Part shown: one piece after another, positions 17,262 to 25,330 of the stretch
Position numbering within the stretch: position 1 is the stretch's first letter
How the letters are laid out: every line of letters starts with the position of its first letter
Origin: Sphingomonas adhaesiva
GTDB taxonomy: Bacteria; Pseudomonadota; Alphaproteobacteria; Sphingomonadales; Sphingomonadaceae
Direction: 5' to 3'
NCBI RefSeq assembly: GCF_036946125.1
Contig: NZ_JAQIJT010000002.1
Location: 918,501 to 982,500 of the forward strand
Length of the DNA stretch: 64,000 bases
Position numbers and translations under genes: made by a program
Notes under the pieces: generated by a model
Told to the model about the DNA's origin: nothing
The model's database searches: none
What the model saw: the letters and a program-made list of their open reading frames with translations, nothing else

Positions 17262-17291
17262 GGCGCCCGGGGTGAGCCGGGCGCCCTTTTT
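17262..17291. terminator. Bidirectional intrinsic terminator between M16 gene and glnA
   Basis: GGCGCCCGG (17262-17270) pairs with CCGGGCGCC (17277-17285) around GGTGAG. It is flanked by five A on the left and five T on the right, so it can stop transcripts from both the + strand protease gene and the - strand glnA. Confidence 0.85.
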
Positions 17292-17393
17292 ACGGGCGGC
17301 GACGCGGCGGAGCCGCGTCGTCGGTCCACGCTGTGCCAGGCCGGCCGGCAGCGCGTGTGGCGCGGTGCGCCACCCGCCGCCGGCACGCCGGCG

Positions 17394-18806
17394 TCACGCG
17401 CTGTAGTACATATCGAATTCGACCGGGCTCGGGGTCATTTCCCAGCGCGCCACTTCCGACCACTTCAGCTCGATATACGCCTCGATCTGGTCCTTGGTGA
17501 ACACGTCGCCCTTCAGCAGGAAGTCGTGGTCGGCCGACAGCGAATCCAGCGCCTCGCGCAGCGACGCGCAGACGGTCGGGACTTCCGCCAGCTCGGCCGG
17601 CGGCAGGTCATACAGGTTCTTGTCCATCGCCTCGCCGGGATGGATCTTGTTCTGGATACCGTCCAGGCCCGCCATCAGCAGCGCGGCATAGGCGAGGTAG
17701 GGGTTCGCCATCGCGTCCGGGAAGCGGACCTCGACGCGCTTGCTCTTCGGGCCGGTGCCGTACGGGATGCGGCACGAGGCCGAGCGGTTGCGCGCCGAAT
17801 AGGCGAGCAGCACCGGCGCCTCGTAACCCGGGACCAGACGCTTGTAGCTGTTGGTCGTCGGGTTGGTGAAGGCGTTGATCGCCTTGGCGTGCTTGATGAC
17901 GCCGCCGATGAAATACAGGCAGGTTTCGGACAGGCCGGCATAGCCGTTGCCGGCGAACAGCGGCGTCTTGCCTTCCCAGATCGAGAAGTGCGTGTGCATG
18001 CCCGAGCCGTTATCTTCCTTGATCGGCTTCGGCATGAAGGTCGCCGACTTGCCATAGGCATGCGCGACCTGATGCACGACATACTTGTAGATCTGCATGC
18101 GGTCGGCGGTCTGCGTCAGCGTGCCGAAGGTCAGGCCGAGCTCGTGCTGCGCGGCGGCGACCTCGTGGTGATGCTTGTCGCAGGGCAGCCCCATCTCGAT
18201 CATGGTCGAGACCATCTCGCCGCGGATGTCGACCGCGCTGTCGACCGGGGCGACAGGGAAATAGCCGCCCTTGGCGCGCGGACGGTGGCCCAGGTTACCG
18301 CCCTCGTAGTCGCGGCCGGTGTTGGTCGGCAGCTCGATATCGTCGATCTTGAAGTACGAACCCGCGTAGTTCGTGTCGAACTGCACGTTGTCGAACATGA
18401 AGAATTCGGCCTCCGGGCCGACATAGACGGTGTCGCCGATCCCGGTTTCCTTGACGTACGCCTCGGCGCGCTTCGCGGTGGTGCGCGGGTCGCGGGCATA
18501 GCCCTCGCCGGTCGACGGCTCGACGATGTCGCAGAACACGATCAGCATCGGCGTGGCCGAGAAGGGATCGGTATAGACCGCGTCCAGATCCGGCTTCAGG
18601 ATCATGTCGGACTCGTTGATCGCCTTCCAGCCCTCGATCGACGAACCGTCGAACATCAGGCCGTCGGTCCACTCGTCCTCGCCCATGACCGAGGCGACCA
18701 TGGTGAGGTGCTGCCACTTGCCCTTGGGATCGGTGAAGCGCAGATCGATCCACTCGATCTCTTCTTCCTTGATCTTCTTAAGAACGTCTGCGGCCGTGTT
18801 CGCCAT
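17394..18806 (-). CDS. glnA: Glutamine synthetase type I
   Basis: Makes glutamine from glutamate, ammonia and ATP; dodecameric cytosolic enzyme. The 470-residue chain has FDGSSIEGW, PEAEFF, the ATP-binding KPIKEDNGSGMH and NPTTNSYKRLVPGYEAPV. The adenylylation Tyr399 lies in NLYDLPP, so it is the GSI-beta type regulated by GlnE. It follows glnB by 99 nt with two hairpins between. The ribosome binding site AAGGAAAG is close to the ATG at 18806. Confidence 0.98.
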   Translation of the reverse strand: MANTAADVLKKIKEEEIEWIDLRFTDPKGKWQHLTMVASVMGEDEWTDGLMFDGSSIEGWKAINESDMILKPDLDAVYTDPFSATPMLIVFCDIVEPSTGEGYARDPRTTAKRAEAYVKETGIGDTVYVGPEAEFFMFDNVQFDTNYAGSYFKIDDIELPTNTGRDYEGGNLGHRPRAKGGYFPVAPVDSAVDIRGEMVSTMIEMGLPCDKHHHEVAAAQHELGLTFGTLTQTADRMQIYKYVVHQVAHAYGKSATFMPKPIKEDNGSGMHTHFSIWEGKTPLFAGNGYAGLSETCLYFIGGVIKHAKAINAFTNPTTNSYKRLVPGYEAPVLLAYSARNRSASCRIPYGTGPKSKRVEVRFPDAMANPYLAYAALLMAGLDGIQNKIHPGEAMDKNLYDLPPAELAEVPTVCASLREALDSLSADHDFLLKGDVFTKDQIEAYIELKWSEVARWEMTPSPVEFDMYYSA

Positions 18807-18826
18807 GGTGCTCTTTCCTTGAGTAA

Positions 18827-18881
18827 CCCCGACACGCGCCGGGGCTTTGCCGTAACCAGGAAACCCCGGCGGATGCCGGGG
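18827..18881 (-). terminator. Twin hairpins between glnB and glnA
   Basis: On the minus strand, CCCCGGC-ATCC-GCCGGGG (18881-18864) is followed by TTTCC, then a second stem CCCCG/CGGGG (18844-18827) followed by TTACTC. The short T tracts suggest partial termination or RNA processing that lets glnB and glnA be expressed at different levels from one promoter. Confidence 0.5.
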
Positions 18882-18905
18882 GGATGAAAAACGGGGTGGT
18901 CGCGA

Positions 18906-19244
18906 TCAGATCGCGTCGTCGCCGCGCTCTCCGGTGCGGATGCGCAGCGCGGTTTCGACCGGGATGACGAAGATCTTGCCGTCGCCGATGCGCCCGGTCT
19001 GCGCGGCGGCGGCGATCGCCTCCACCACGCGTTCCGCCAGACCGTCCTCGACGACGACCTCCAGCTTCACCTTGGGCAGGAAATCGACGACATATTCGGC
19101 GCCGCGATACAGCTCCGTATGCCCCTTCTGCCGACCGAAGCCCTTCGCCTCGGTGACGGTGATGCCGCTGACGCCGATGTCGTGAAGGGCTTCCTTCACC
19201 TCGTCCAGCTTGAACGGCTTGATGATCGCTTCGATCTTCTTCAC
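18906..19244 (-). CDS. glnB: Nitrogen regulatory protein P-II
   Basis: Trimeric sensor of 2-oxoglutarate and ATP/ADP that controls glutamine synthetase adenylylation and the NtrBC system. The start is a GTG at 19244, giving exactly the family length of 112 residues (VKKIEAIIKPFKLDEVKEAL). The T loop contains Tyr51 in YRGAEYVVDF, the uridylylation site, and the C-terminal region has GRIGDGKIFV. It is the first gene of the glnB-glnA operon. A sigma-54-type promoter lies about 50-65 nt upstream. Confidence 0.97.
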   Translation of the reverse strand: MKKIEAIIKPFKLDEVKEALHDIGVSGITVTEAKGFGRQKGHTELYRGAEYVVDFLPKVKLEVVVEDGLAERVVEAIAAAAQTGRIGDGKIFVIPVETALRIRTGERGDDAI

Positions 19245-19294
19245 GCGACGGACGCCCCACCCAGGATCATGTTCGGATACCCCCACGAGTACCT

Positions 19295-19310
19295 TGCACC
19301 GACCGTGCCA
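19295..19310 (-). promoter_or_regulatory. Sigma-54-type promoter of glnBA
   Basis: Read on the minus strand, TGGCACGGTCGGTGCA matches the -24/-12 consensus TGGCACG-N4-TTGCA with one mismatch (GTGCA for TTGCA). The invariant GG and GC are 10 nt apart, as required. Predicted start is near 19284, about 40 nt before the glnB GTG. It implies activation by NtrC under nitrogen limitation. No clear NtrC site was identified. Confidence 0.6.
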
Positions 19311-19426
19311 GCCGACGTGCAGGAGGGCAAGGTGTCGAATCGCGCGGTAACGGAGGTTAAGGATTGCCTAAGGATTGGGCATGGCGCGGGGGGCTGCCGG
19401 TTTTGGGGGCAGGTACTCCTGCCTGT

Positions 19427-19583
19427 CCCGTCACCCCGGCCTTGAGCGGGACCCTTGCAAAACGGGCGCAACGGCATCGAGCCCATGGTGCAGCCTTTTG
19501 CAAAGGCCCGGCCTTGGGTTGGGGTCCCGCTTCTTCATTGCCGGCGAGAGAAGCGGGACCCCGGGTCAAGCCCGGGGTGACGG
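19427..19583. repeat. Family B intergenic repeat block
   Basis: CCCGTCACCCCGGCCTTGAG at the left and CCCGGGTCAAGCCCGGGGTG at the right are inverted arms of a long palindrome, ending GACGG. Between them are TTGCAAAACGGGCGCAACGG and CTTTTGCAAAGG, shared with 5768-5896. The block lies beyond the 3' end of the dehydrogenase gene and probably ends its transcript. Family B recurs at 25135-25164, 27780-27938, 38944-39029, 57541-57637 and 59855-59950. Confidence 0.8.
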
Positions 19584-19595
19584 ACAAGGGGAACC

Positions 19596-21776
19596 CTACT
19601 TCTTCGCTGCTCCATCCTTCAGGTTCGCGCGGGCCCAGCGCGCTTCGTCGATGACGTAGTGACGGATCGACTGCGCCTGTTCGGGGGTCATGACGCGCGC
19701 GAAGCTGACCATGCCGCGATCCTTGAGCGCGCCGTCGATCAGGATCGATTTCCACGTGTCCGCATCCGCCAGCACGGGCGAGTTCTGGAGGTTGGGCAGG
19801 ACGCCGCCACCTGCGGCGCTCGCGCCGTGGCAGACCTGGCAATAGCGGCCGAACAGCAGCTTGCCCTGGGCGACCTGCTGCGGCGCCGCGGTGTCGGTCG
19901 GCAGCGGAACGGGCGCGGCGGGGGAGGCGCCGGGGGCGGGCGGCAGCTTCGCCGCGCCGTCGAGCGCGAAGACCAGCAGGCGCGGGCGGTTGGGCACGTC
20001 GCGCGCCTTGCCGATGGCATAGCCGATCGACAGCGGCAGCGCGCCGCCGCGTCCGGCGAGGACGGCGACATATTGCTTGCCGTTCACCAGATAGGTCGCG
20101 GCCCCGGCCATGATCCCGGTGCCGGCGGGGAAGGAGAACAGCTGCCTGCCCGTGTCCGCGGCATAGGCGCGGAACTCGCCGAGCGCCGTCCCCTGGAAGA
20201 CGAGGTTGCCCGCGGTCGCCATCGTGCCGCCGTTCCACGGCGTGGGATAATCGACCTTCCATCGCGGCTTGTTCGCGACCGGGTCCCAGGCGACGAGCGA
20301 GCCGGTCGCGCCGGTGGTCGCCGCCTTCACCGCGGCGGCGTCGCGCGGGTACATGGCGTTGCCCAGATCCTGCCCGACGTTGAAGCCGATCGGCTTCGCC
20401 TGATCGAGCGGAGAGGACGGGTTGAGATAGGCCGCGGCCACCGACTGTGCCGGGATATAGGCGAGCCCCGTCTGCGGCGAGAAGCTCATCGGCTGCCAGT
20501 TATGCGCCGCGATCGCGGAGGGGACCGCCAGGAAGGGCTTGCCGGTGCGATAGTAGCGCGCCTCCGGATGCTCGATCGGGCGCCCGGTAGACAGGTCGTA
20601 GCCGCTGGCCCAGTTGACGCCGGGAATGAACTGACCCGCGTTGATGAGCTTCCCGTCGGTGCGGTCGACGACGTAGAAGAAGCCGTTCTTGGGCGCCTGC
20701 ATCAGCACCTGCCGCTTCTGCCCGCCGATCGTCAGCGTGGCGAGGTTGATCGGCTGCGTCGCGGTGAAGTCCCACGTCTCGCCCGGCGTTTCCTGATAGT
20801 GCCAGACATATTCGCCCGTCTCCGGCTTCAGCGCGACGATCGAGGAGAGGAAGAGATTGTCGCCCTGGCCCTCGCTGCGCAGGCCGTGGTTCCAGGGCGA
20901 GCCGTTGCCGACGCCCAGGTACAGCTGGTCGAGCTCCGCGTCATAGACGATCGAGTCCCACACGGTGCCGCCGCCGCCCGACTGCTTCCACTGGCCGTTC
21001 TTCGACCAGGTGGGGGCGACCTTCGCCATCGCCGCGTCGCTGGCCGCGCCGTCCTTCGCCCCCGAAGGGTTGGGAACGGTGTAGAAGCGCCATTTCTGCG
21101 CGCCGGTCTTCGCATCGTACGCGGTGACATAGCCGCGCACGCCGAACTCCGCGCCGCCGTTGCCGATGACGACCATGTCCTTCACCACGCGCGGCGCGCC
21201 GGTTATCGTATAGGGCCTGGCATTGTCGGTGGTCTGAACCGACCAGTTCGGGGTGCCGGTCTTCGCATCCAGCGCGATCAGCCGGCCGTCGAGCGTGCCG
21301 AGAAACAGCTGCCCCTTCCACGCGGCGACACCGCGGTTGACGACGTCGCAGCACGCCTGCACGCCCTTTTGCGGATCGACTTTGGGGTCGTAGTCCCACA
21401 GTTTCTTTCCCGTCGCGGCGTCGAAGGCATAGACCTTCGACCAGGGGCCGGTGACGAAGAGCTTGCCGTCGATCACGATCGGCGTGGCTTCCTGTCCGCG
21501 TGCGTCGGGCATGTCGGCGAACCAGGCGAGGCCGAGCTTCGACACGTTGCCGGCGTTGACCTGCGTCAGCGGGGAGAAGCGCTGCTCCTGATAGTTGAAG
21601 CCGGTCATCGCCCAGTCGCTGCCGTCGCCGCCGGTGGTCAGCAACGCGGCGTCGACCTTGCCGACGCCGGTGCGATCGACCTGCTGCTCCGCCTGCGCGG
21701 CGTCGGGTGCCTTCGCACCGCTGCATCCCGCCACGCCCAGCACGACCGCCAACAGCGGCACGCCCATGTTGCGCAT
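19596..21776 (-). CDS. PQQ-dependent quinohaemoprotein alcohol dehydrogenase, lipoprotein
   Basis: An eight-bladed propeller dehydrogenase with a fused cytochrome c, expected to oxidise alcohols in the periplasm and pass electrons to the respiratory chain. The 726-residue chain starts MRNMGVPLLAVVLGVAGCSG; the VAGC lipobox (Cys18) predicts membrane anchoring. The vicinal disulphide typical of PQQ dehydrogenases is Cys142-Cys143 (VQACCD). The haem site is CQVCH at 646-650, with a likely distal Met at 689 (DRGM). This matches type II alcohol dehydrogenases. The ribosome binding site is GGAGAG. No pqq synthesis genes are in the window. Confidence 0.92.
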   Translation of the reverse strand: MRNMGVPLLAVVLGVAGCSGAKAPDAAQAEQQVDRTGVGKVDAALLTTGGDGSDWAMTGFNYQEQRFSPLTQVNAGNVSKLGLAWFADMPDARGQEATPIVIDGKLFVTGPWSKVYAFDAATGKKLWDYDPKVDPQKGVQACCDVVNRGVAAWKGQLFLGTLDGRLIALDAKTGTPNWSVQTTDNARPYTITGAPRVVKDMVVIGNGGAEFGVRGYVTAYDAKTGAQKWRFYTVPNPSGAKDGAASDAAMAKVAPTWSKNGQWKQSGGGGTVWDSIVYDAELDQLYLGVGNGSPWNHGLRSEGQGDNLFLSSIVALKPETGEYVWHYQETPGETWDFTATQPINLATLTIGGQKRQVLMQAPKNGFFYVVDRTDGKLINAGQFIPGVNWASGYDLSTGRPIEHPEARYYRTGKPFLAVPSAIAAHNWQPMSFSPQTGLAYIPAQSVAAAYLNPSSPLDQAKPIGFNVGQDLGNAMYPRDAAAVKAATTGATGSLVAWDPVANKPRWKVDYPTPWNGGTMATAGNLVFQGTALGEFRAYAADTGRQLFSFPAGTGIMAGAATYLVNGKQYVAVLAGRGGALPLSIGYAIGKARDVPNRPRLLVFALDGAAKLPPAPGASPAAPVPLPTDTAAPQQVAQGKLLFGRYCQVCHGASAAGGGVLPNLQNSPVLADADTWKSILIDGALKDRGMVSFARVMTPEQAQSIRHYVIDEARWARANLKDGAAKK

Positions 21777-21812
21777 AGTCTCTCCTCTTCCCCGCCCGGA
21801 TGTTCCGGGTCC

Positions 21813-21871
21813 GGTAAGCACACTGACTTACCCCGGCGAGGTTGGGAAGGGGGCGGTGGCACTTTGGTAAG
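21813..21871. promoter_or_regulatory. Possible operator between dehydrogenase and CAP lipoprotein genes
   Basis: GGTAAG (21813-21818) and CTTACC (21827-21832) form an inverted repeat with an 8-nt spacer. A third GGTAAG half-site lies at 21866-21871, 24 nt before the CAP-gene ATG. Position between divergent genes suggests a shared regulator. No -10/-35 pair is convincing. Confidence 0.35.
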
Positions 21872-21894
21872 GCGCACATGCTAATCGCGCCGGC

Positions 21895-22998
21895 ATGGCC
21901 AGTTTCTCTATGCGATGGATGGGCGCGGCGCTGCTGCCGCTGATGGTGACGGGATGCGGGGGCGGGGACGGCGGCTCCGGCAGCGGCGGCACGACGCCGG
22001 TCGTGGTCGCGCCCGCGCCGACCCCGTCGCCCACGGCCTCGGCGACCGCGCCGGCGCCGTCACCCTCGCCCTCGCCATCGCCGAGCGGGACGACCGTCGC
22101 GCCGTTCCCCGCCGCACCGGCGGCCCCGGCCAGCTGGAACGCGGGCGTCGCGGCGCTGTATGCGACCGCGCCGGACGTGCCGAACTGCCGCGCGGGCGTG
22201 CTGAACGCGAGCGTCAGGGCGGACGTGCTGACGCGGCTGAACGCACTGCGCGCGATCCATCACCTGCCCGCGGTCACCTATGCCGATGCGGACGAGGAGC
22301 AGGCGACGCAGGCGGCGCTGCTGATGGCGGCGAACGGCAAGCTCGACCATTTCCCGACCTCCGCCTGGACCTGCTATACCGAGAACGGGCGCAAGGGGGC
22401 GGGGAGCAGCAACCTGTACGGCGGGCTGATCGCGTCCAATCTCGCCTTCTACAGCGAGGATGCGTATCTCGCGGGGTGGATGATCGAGACGAGCAATATC
22501 GTCGCGAACAATGTCGGGCATCGGCGCTGGATGCTCGATCCGTTCCTGGGCAGGATATCCTACGGACGCGTCGCGCAGCTGCTGTCGGACGGACGGCGCA
22601 CCGATGCGTCCGCGCTGAAGGTGTTCGATTTCGCGGGCGGCGTGCCGGCGCCGGGGTCGCTGCCGGCGTTCGTGGCCTATCCGCAGGGCGACTATCCGGC
22701 GCGCTATTTCGATCCGCGCGCGCTGCTGTCCTTCTCCGTCATCGCGGATGCGACGCAGCGCGGGGGCGCGAACGCGACGGTCAATTTCAGCGCGGCGACG
22801 GTGACGGTGAAGGCGGGCACGACCACGCTGGCGGTGTCGAACATCACGTTCGACAATGTCGGCTACGGGCTGCCCAACAACATCCAGTTCAACGTGGCGG
22901 GGCTGCAGGACAACGTCACCTACGAGGTGACGGTCGCGAACGTGACGGTACGCGGGGCGGCGAAGAGCTATACCTATACGTTCAGGACGGTGGGTTGA
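21895..22998 (+). CDS. CAP/SCP-domain lipoprotein
   Basis: A 367-residue exported protein. The signal ends in the lipobox VTGC (GAALLPLMVTGCGGGDGG), followed by a linker of about 50 residues rich in Pro, Ser and Thr, typical of cell-surface tethers. The CAP domain follows: LNALRAIHHLPAVTYAD, then the signature GHRRWMLDPFLGRISYG. A C-terminal beta domain spans about 265-367. The function of bacterial CAP proteins is poorly known; peptidoglycan, lipid or protease roles are proposed. An internal ATG at 21910 could be the start. It is divergent from the PQQ dehydrogenase. Confidence 0.85.
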   Translation: MASFSMRWMGAALLPLMVTGCGGGDGGSGSGGTTPVVVAPAPTPSPTASATAPAPSPSPSPSPSGTTVAPFPAAPAAPASWNAGVAALYATAPDVPNCRAGVLNASVRADVLTRLNALRAIHHLPAVTYADADEEQATQAALLMAANGKLDHFPTSAWTCYTENGRKGAGSSNLYGGLIASNLAFYSEDAYLAGWMIETSNIVANNVGHRRWMLDPFLGRISYGRVAQLLSDGRRTDASALKVFDFAGGVPAPGSLPAFVAYPQGDYPARYFDPRALLSFSVIADATQRGGANATVNFSAATVTVKAGTTTLAVSNITFDNVGYGLPNNIQFNVAGLQDNVTYEVTVANVTVRGAAKSYTYTFRTVG

Positions 22999-23026
22999 GG
23001 CACCTCGATCTGTCGGCGGTGACGGA

Positions 23027-23851
23027 CTAGTACGGCGGCTGGTGGAGCCCCGCGGGCGAGGCGGTGAAGATTTCGCAGCCGTCCTCGGTGATGCCGATCG
23101 AATGTTCGAACTGCGCCGATAGCGAGCGGTCGCGCGTCACCGCGGTCCAGCCGTCGTCGAGCAGCTTCACGTCGGGGCGGCCAATGTTGATCATCGGCTC
23201 GATCGTGAAGATCATCCCCGGGCGCAGCTCGGGCCCGGTGCCGGGGCGGCCGACATGGACGACCTCGGGCGCGTCGTGGAACAGGCGACCGACGCCGTGC
23301 CCGCAGAAATCGCGCACCACGCCGTAGCGATGCGCCTCCGCATGCCGCTGGATCGCGTGCGCGACGTCGCCCATGTGGTTGCCGGGCTTCGCCTGCTCGA
23401 TACCGAGCATCAGGCATTCGTAGGTGATGTCGACCAGCCGCTTCGCCTTCAGCGGCACGTCGCCGATCAGGTACATGCGGCTGCTGTCGCCGTGCCAGCC
23501 GTCGACGATCGGCGTCACGTCGACGTTGACGATGTCGCCCGACTTCAGCGGCTTGTCCGACGGGATGCCGTGGCAGACGACATGGTTGATCGAGATGCAG
23601 CTGGAATGGGTGTAGCCGCGATAGCCCAGCGTCGCGGGCACGCCGCCGCCCGCCAGCACGAAATCGTAGATCAGCCGGTCGATCTCCGCGGTGGTCACGC
23701 CGGGGACCATATGCGGCACCAGCATGTCGAGCGTCTCCGCGCACAGCCGCCCCGCCTTGTGCATGCCGGCGAAGGCGTCGGCGCCGTACAGCTTGATGGC
23801 GCCGTTGCGCGCGAGCGGCGCATCGCTGGTGACGGTCACATATTCGGTCAT
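23027..23851 (-). CDS. map: Type I methionine aminopeptidase
   Basis: Removes the initiator Met from nascent proteins. The 274-residue enzyme has the five metal ligands Asp111, Asp122, His185, Glu218 and Glu249, with the same spacing as E. coli MetAP (11, 63, 33 and 31 residues). Substrate-binding His are in SINHVVCHG. The start at 23851 (MTEYVTVTSD) gives the usual length; the frame remains open further upstream but would run through the divergent gene. Confidence 0.97.
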   Translation of the reverse strand: MTEYVTVTSDAPLARNGAIKLYGADAFAGMHKAGRLCAETLDMLVPHMVPGVTTAEIDRLIYDFVLAGGGVPATLGYRGYTHSSCISINHVVCHGIPSDKPLKSGDIVNVDVTPIVDGWHGDSSRMYLIGDVPLKAKRLVDITYECLMLGIEQAKPGNHMGDVAHAIQRHAEAHRYGVVRDFCGHGVGRLFHDAPEVVHVGRPGTGPELRPGMIFTIEPMINIGRPDVKLLDDGWTAVTRDRSLSAQFEHSIGITEDGCEIFTASPAGLHQPPY

Positions 23852-23891
23852 GACGGGCGATATAGCGTGACGCCGCGGCGATTGCGAGGTT

Positions 23892-24662
23892 ATGCCGTCC
23901 CCCATGCAGACCGAACGCATCTGGACCGCCGCGCTCGTCGTCATCGGCGACGAAATCCTCTCCGGGCGCACGCAGGACAAGAACGTCGCGCAACTGGCGC
24001 AATGGCTCAACGTCCAGGGCATCCGGCTGGCCGAGGTGCGCGTGGTCGCGGACCGCGAGGAGGCGATCGTCGAGGCGGTCAACACGCTGCGCGCGCGCAA
24101 TGACTATCTCTTCACCACCGGCGGGATCGGGCCGACGCACGACGACATCACGGTGGACGCGATCGCTGCCGCGCTGGGGGTGGGCGTGACGCACCATCCG
24201 GCCGCGGTCGCGGTGCTGGAGCGCTATTATGCGACGCGCGGCGGCGTGACCGACGCGCGGCGGCGGATGGCGCGCGTGCCCGAGGGCGCGGATCTGATCG
24301 AGAATCGCGTCAGCGGCGCGCCGGGGATCCGGATCGGCAACATCTTCATCATGGCGGGGGTGCCGCACATCACCGCGGGGATGCTCGATGCGCTGACCGG
24401 CACGCTGGAGGGCGGACGCCCGGTGGTAAGCCGCACGATCGGCTGCTGGGTCGCGGAAAGCGAGATCGCGGACCTGCTGCGCACCACGGAGAAGGCGCAT
24501 GAGGGGGTGGCGATCGGCAGCTATCCCTTCTTCCGCGAGGGGCGGACCGGGGCCAATTTCGTGGTGCGCTCCCCCGATCAGGCGCAGGTGGATGCGTGTA
24601 TCGCCGATCTGACCGCGGGTCTGGAGGCGGCGGGGCATCGGACGACCGACGGCGGGATCTGA
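23892..24662 (+). CDS. CinA-like molybdopterin-binding-fold protein
   Basis: A 256-residue protein with the MoaB/Mog-type fold of the CinA N-terminal domain: VVIGDEILSGRTQDKN and the phosphate/cofactor loop TTGGIGPTHDDITVDA. The C-terminal nicotinamide-nucleotide deamidase domain of full CinA is absent. Such single-domain relatives are widespread and of uncertain function, possibly nucleotide-pool repair. The start may be ATG 23892 (closest to GCGAGG) or ATG 23904 (MQTERIW). The gene is divergent from map, with about 40 nt between starts. Its stop overlaps the next start. Confidence 0.85.
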   Translation: MPSPMQTERIWTAALVVIGDEILSGRTQDKNVAQLAQWLNVQGIRLAEVRVVADREEAIVEAVNTLRARNDYLFTTGGIGPTHDDITVDAIAAALGVGVTHHPAAVAVLERYYATRGGVTDARRRMARVPEGADLIENRVSGAPGIRIGNIFIMAGVPHITAGMLDALTGTLEGGRPVVSRTIGCWVAESEIADLLRTTEKAHEGVAIGSYPFFREGRTGANFVVRSPDQAQVDACIADLTAGLEAAGHRTTDGGI

Positions 24663-25132
24663 TGCGGACGCACCGATATGCGGTGCGCACGGTGTGGACC
24701 GGCGATCGCGGCGAGGGGACCGCGACCTATCGCGGCTATGCGCGCGATCACGTCATATCGGCGACGGGGAAGGAGGACATCGCCGCCTCCTCCGACCCCG
24801 CTTTCCTGGGCGATCCGGCGCGGTGGAACCCGGAGGAGCTGCTGGTAGCGTCGCTGAGCGGGTGCCATCAGCTGTGGTATCTGGCGCTCTGTGCCGAAGC
24901 CGGTGTGGTGGTGGTGGCGTATGAGGACGCCGCCGAGGGCGAGATGCTCGAGGAAGCGGGCGGTGCGGGGCAGTTCGTGTCGGTCACGCTGCGGCCGCGG
25001 GTGACGATCGCGGCGGGTGGTGATGCGAATGTGGCGATGGCGCTGCACGAAAAGGCGCATGCGATGTGCTTCATCGCGCGGTCGGTAGCGTTTCCGGTCG
25101 GGTGCGAGGCGGAAGTGGTGCTCGCTGAGTAG
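24662..25132 (+). CDS. OsmC-family peroxiredoxin-like protein
   Basis: A 156-residue thiol protein of the OsmC/Ohr fold. The first Cys is in SLSGCHQLWYLALCAEAG and the second in HAMCFIARSV, the two redox-active positions that reduce organic hydroperoxides. NPEELLVASLSGCH is the family hallmark. The ATG at 24662 shares its A with the TGA of the preceding gene, so the two are translationally coupled. A role in oxidative or osmotic stress is likely; the exact substrate is unknown. Confidence 0.9.
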   Translation: MRTHRYAVRTVWTGDRGEGTATYRGYARDHVISATGKEDIAASSDPAFLGDPARWNPEELLVASLSGCHQLWYLALCAEAGVVVVAYEDAAEGEMLEEAGGAGQFVSVTLRPRVTIAAGGDANVAMALHEKAHAMCFIARSVAFPVGCEAEVVLAE

Positions 25133-25134
25133 GA

Positions 25135-25292
25135 CGTCACCCCGGCCCGAGGCTGGGGTGACGGTGGTGGGTTGGGTTTGGCCATTGCCCCCAACTCCGT
25201 CATCCCCGCGGGGGCGCGGATCCAGACGCGCAGGTCCTGGCAAGATCCGGAACGTCAGAGGTTATGGATTCCCGCCTCCGCGGAAATGACGA
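25135..25292. repeat. Two palindromic repeats downstream of the OsmC gene
   Basis: A short family B palindrome (25135-25164), CGTCACCCCGGCC then GGCTGGGGTGACGG, is followed by a larger inverted repeat at 25199-25292 with arms CGTCATCCCCGCGGG and CCGCGGAAATGACGATGG. A separate 9-bp GC hairpin at 25301-25324 lies directly after the TonB-receptor stop codon. The convergent genes on either side probably end here. Confidence 0.75.
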
Positions 25293-25330
25293 TGGGGCGG
25301 GTGGGGCGGTGGTGACCGCCCCACCTCTCA

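Noticed and set aside
19659..21884. A 741-codon open frame opposite the PQQ dehydrogenase gene
   Set aside because: Same reason: its composition mirrors the codon structure of the opposite gene and no domain is seen.
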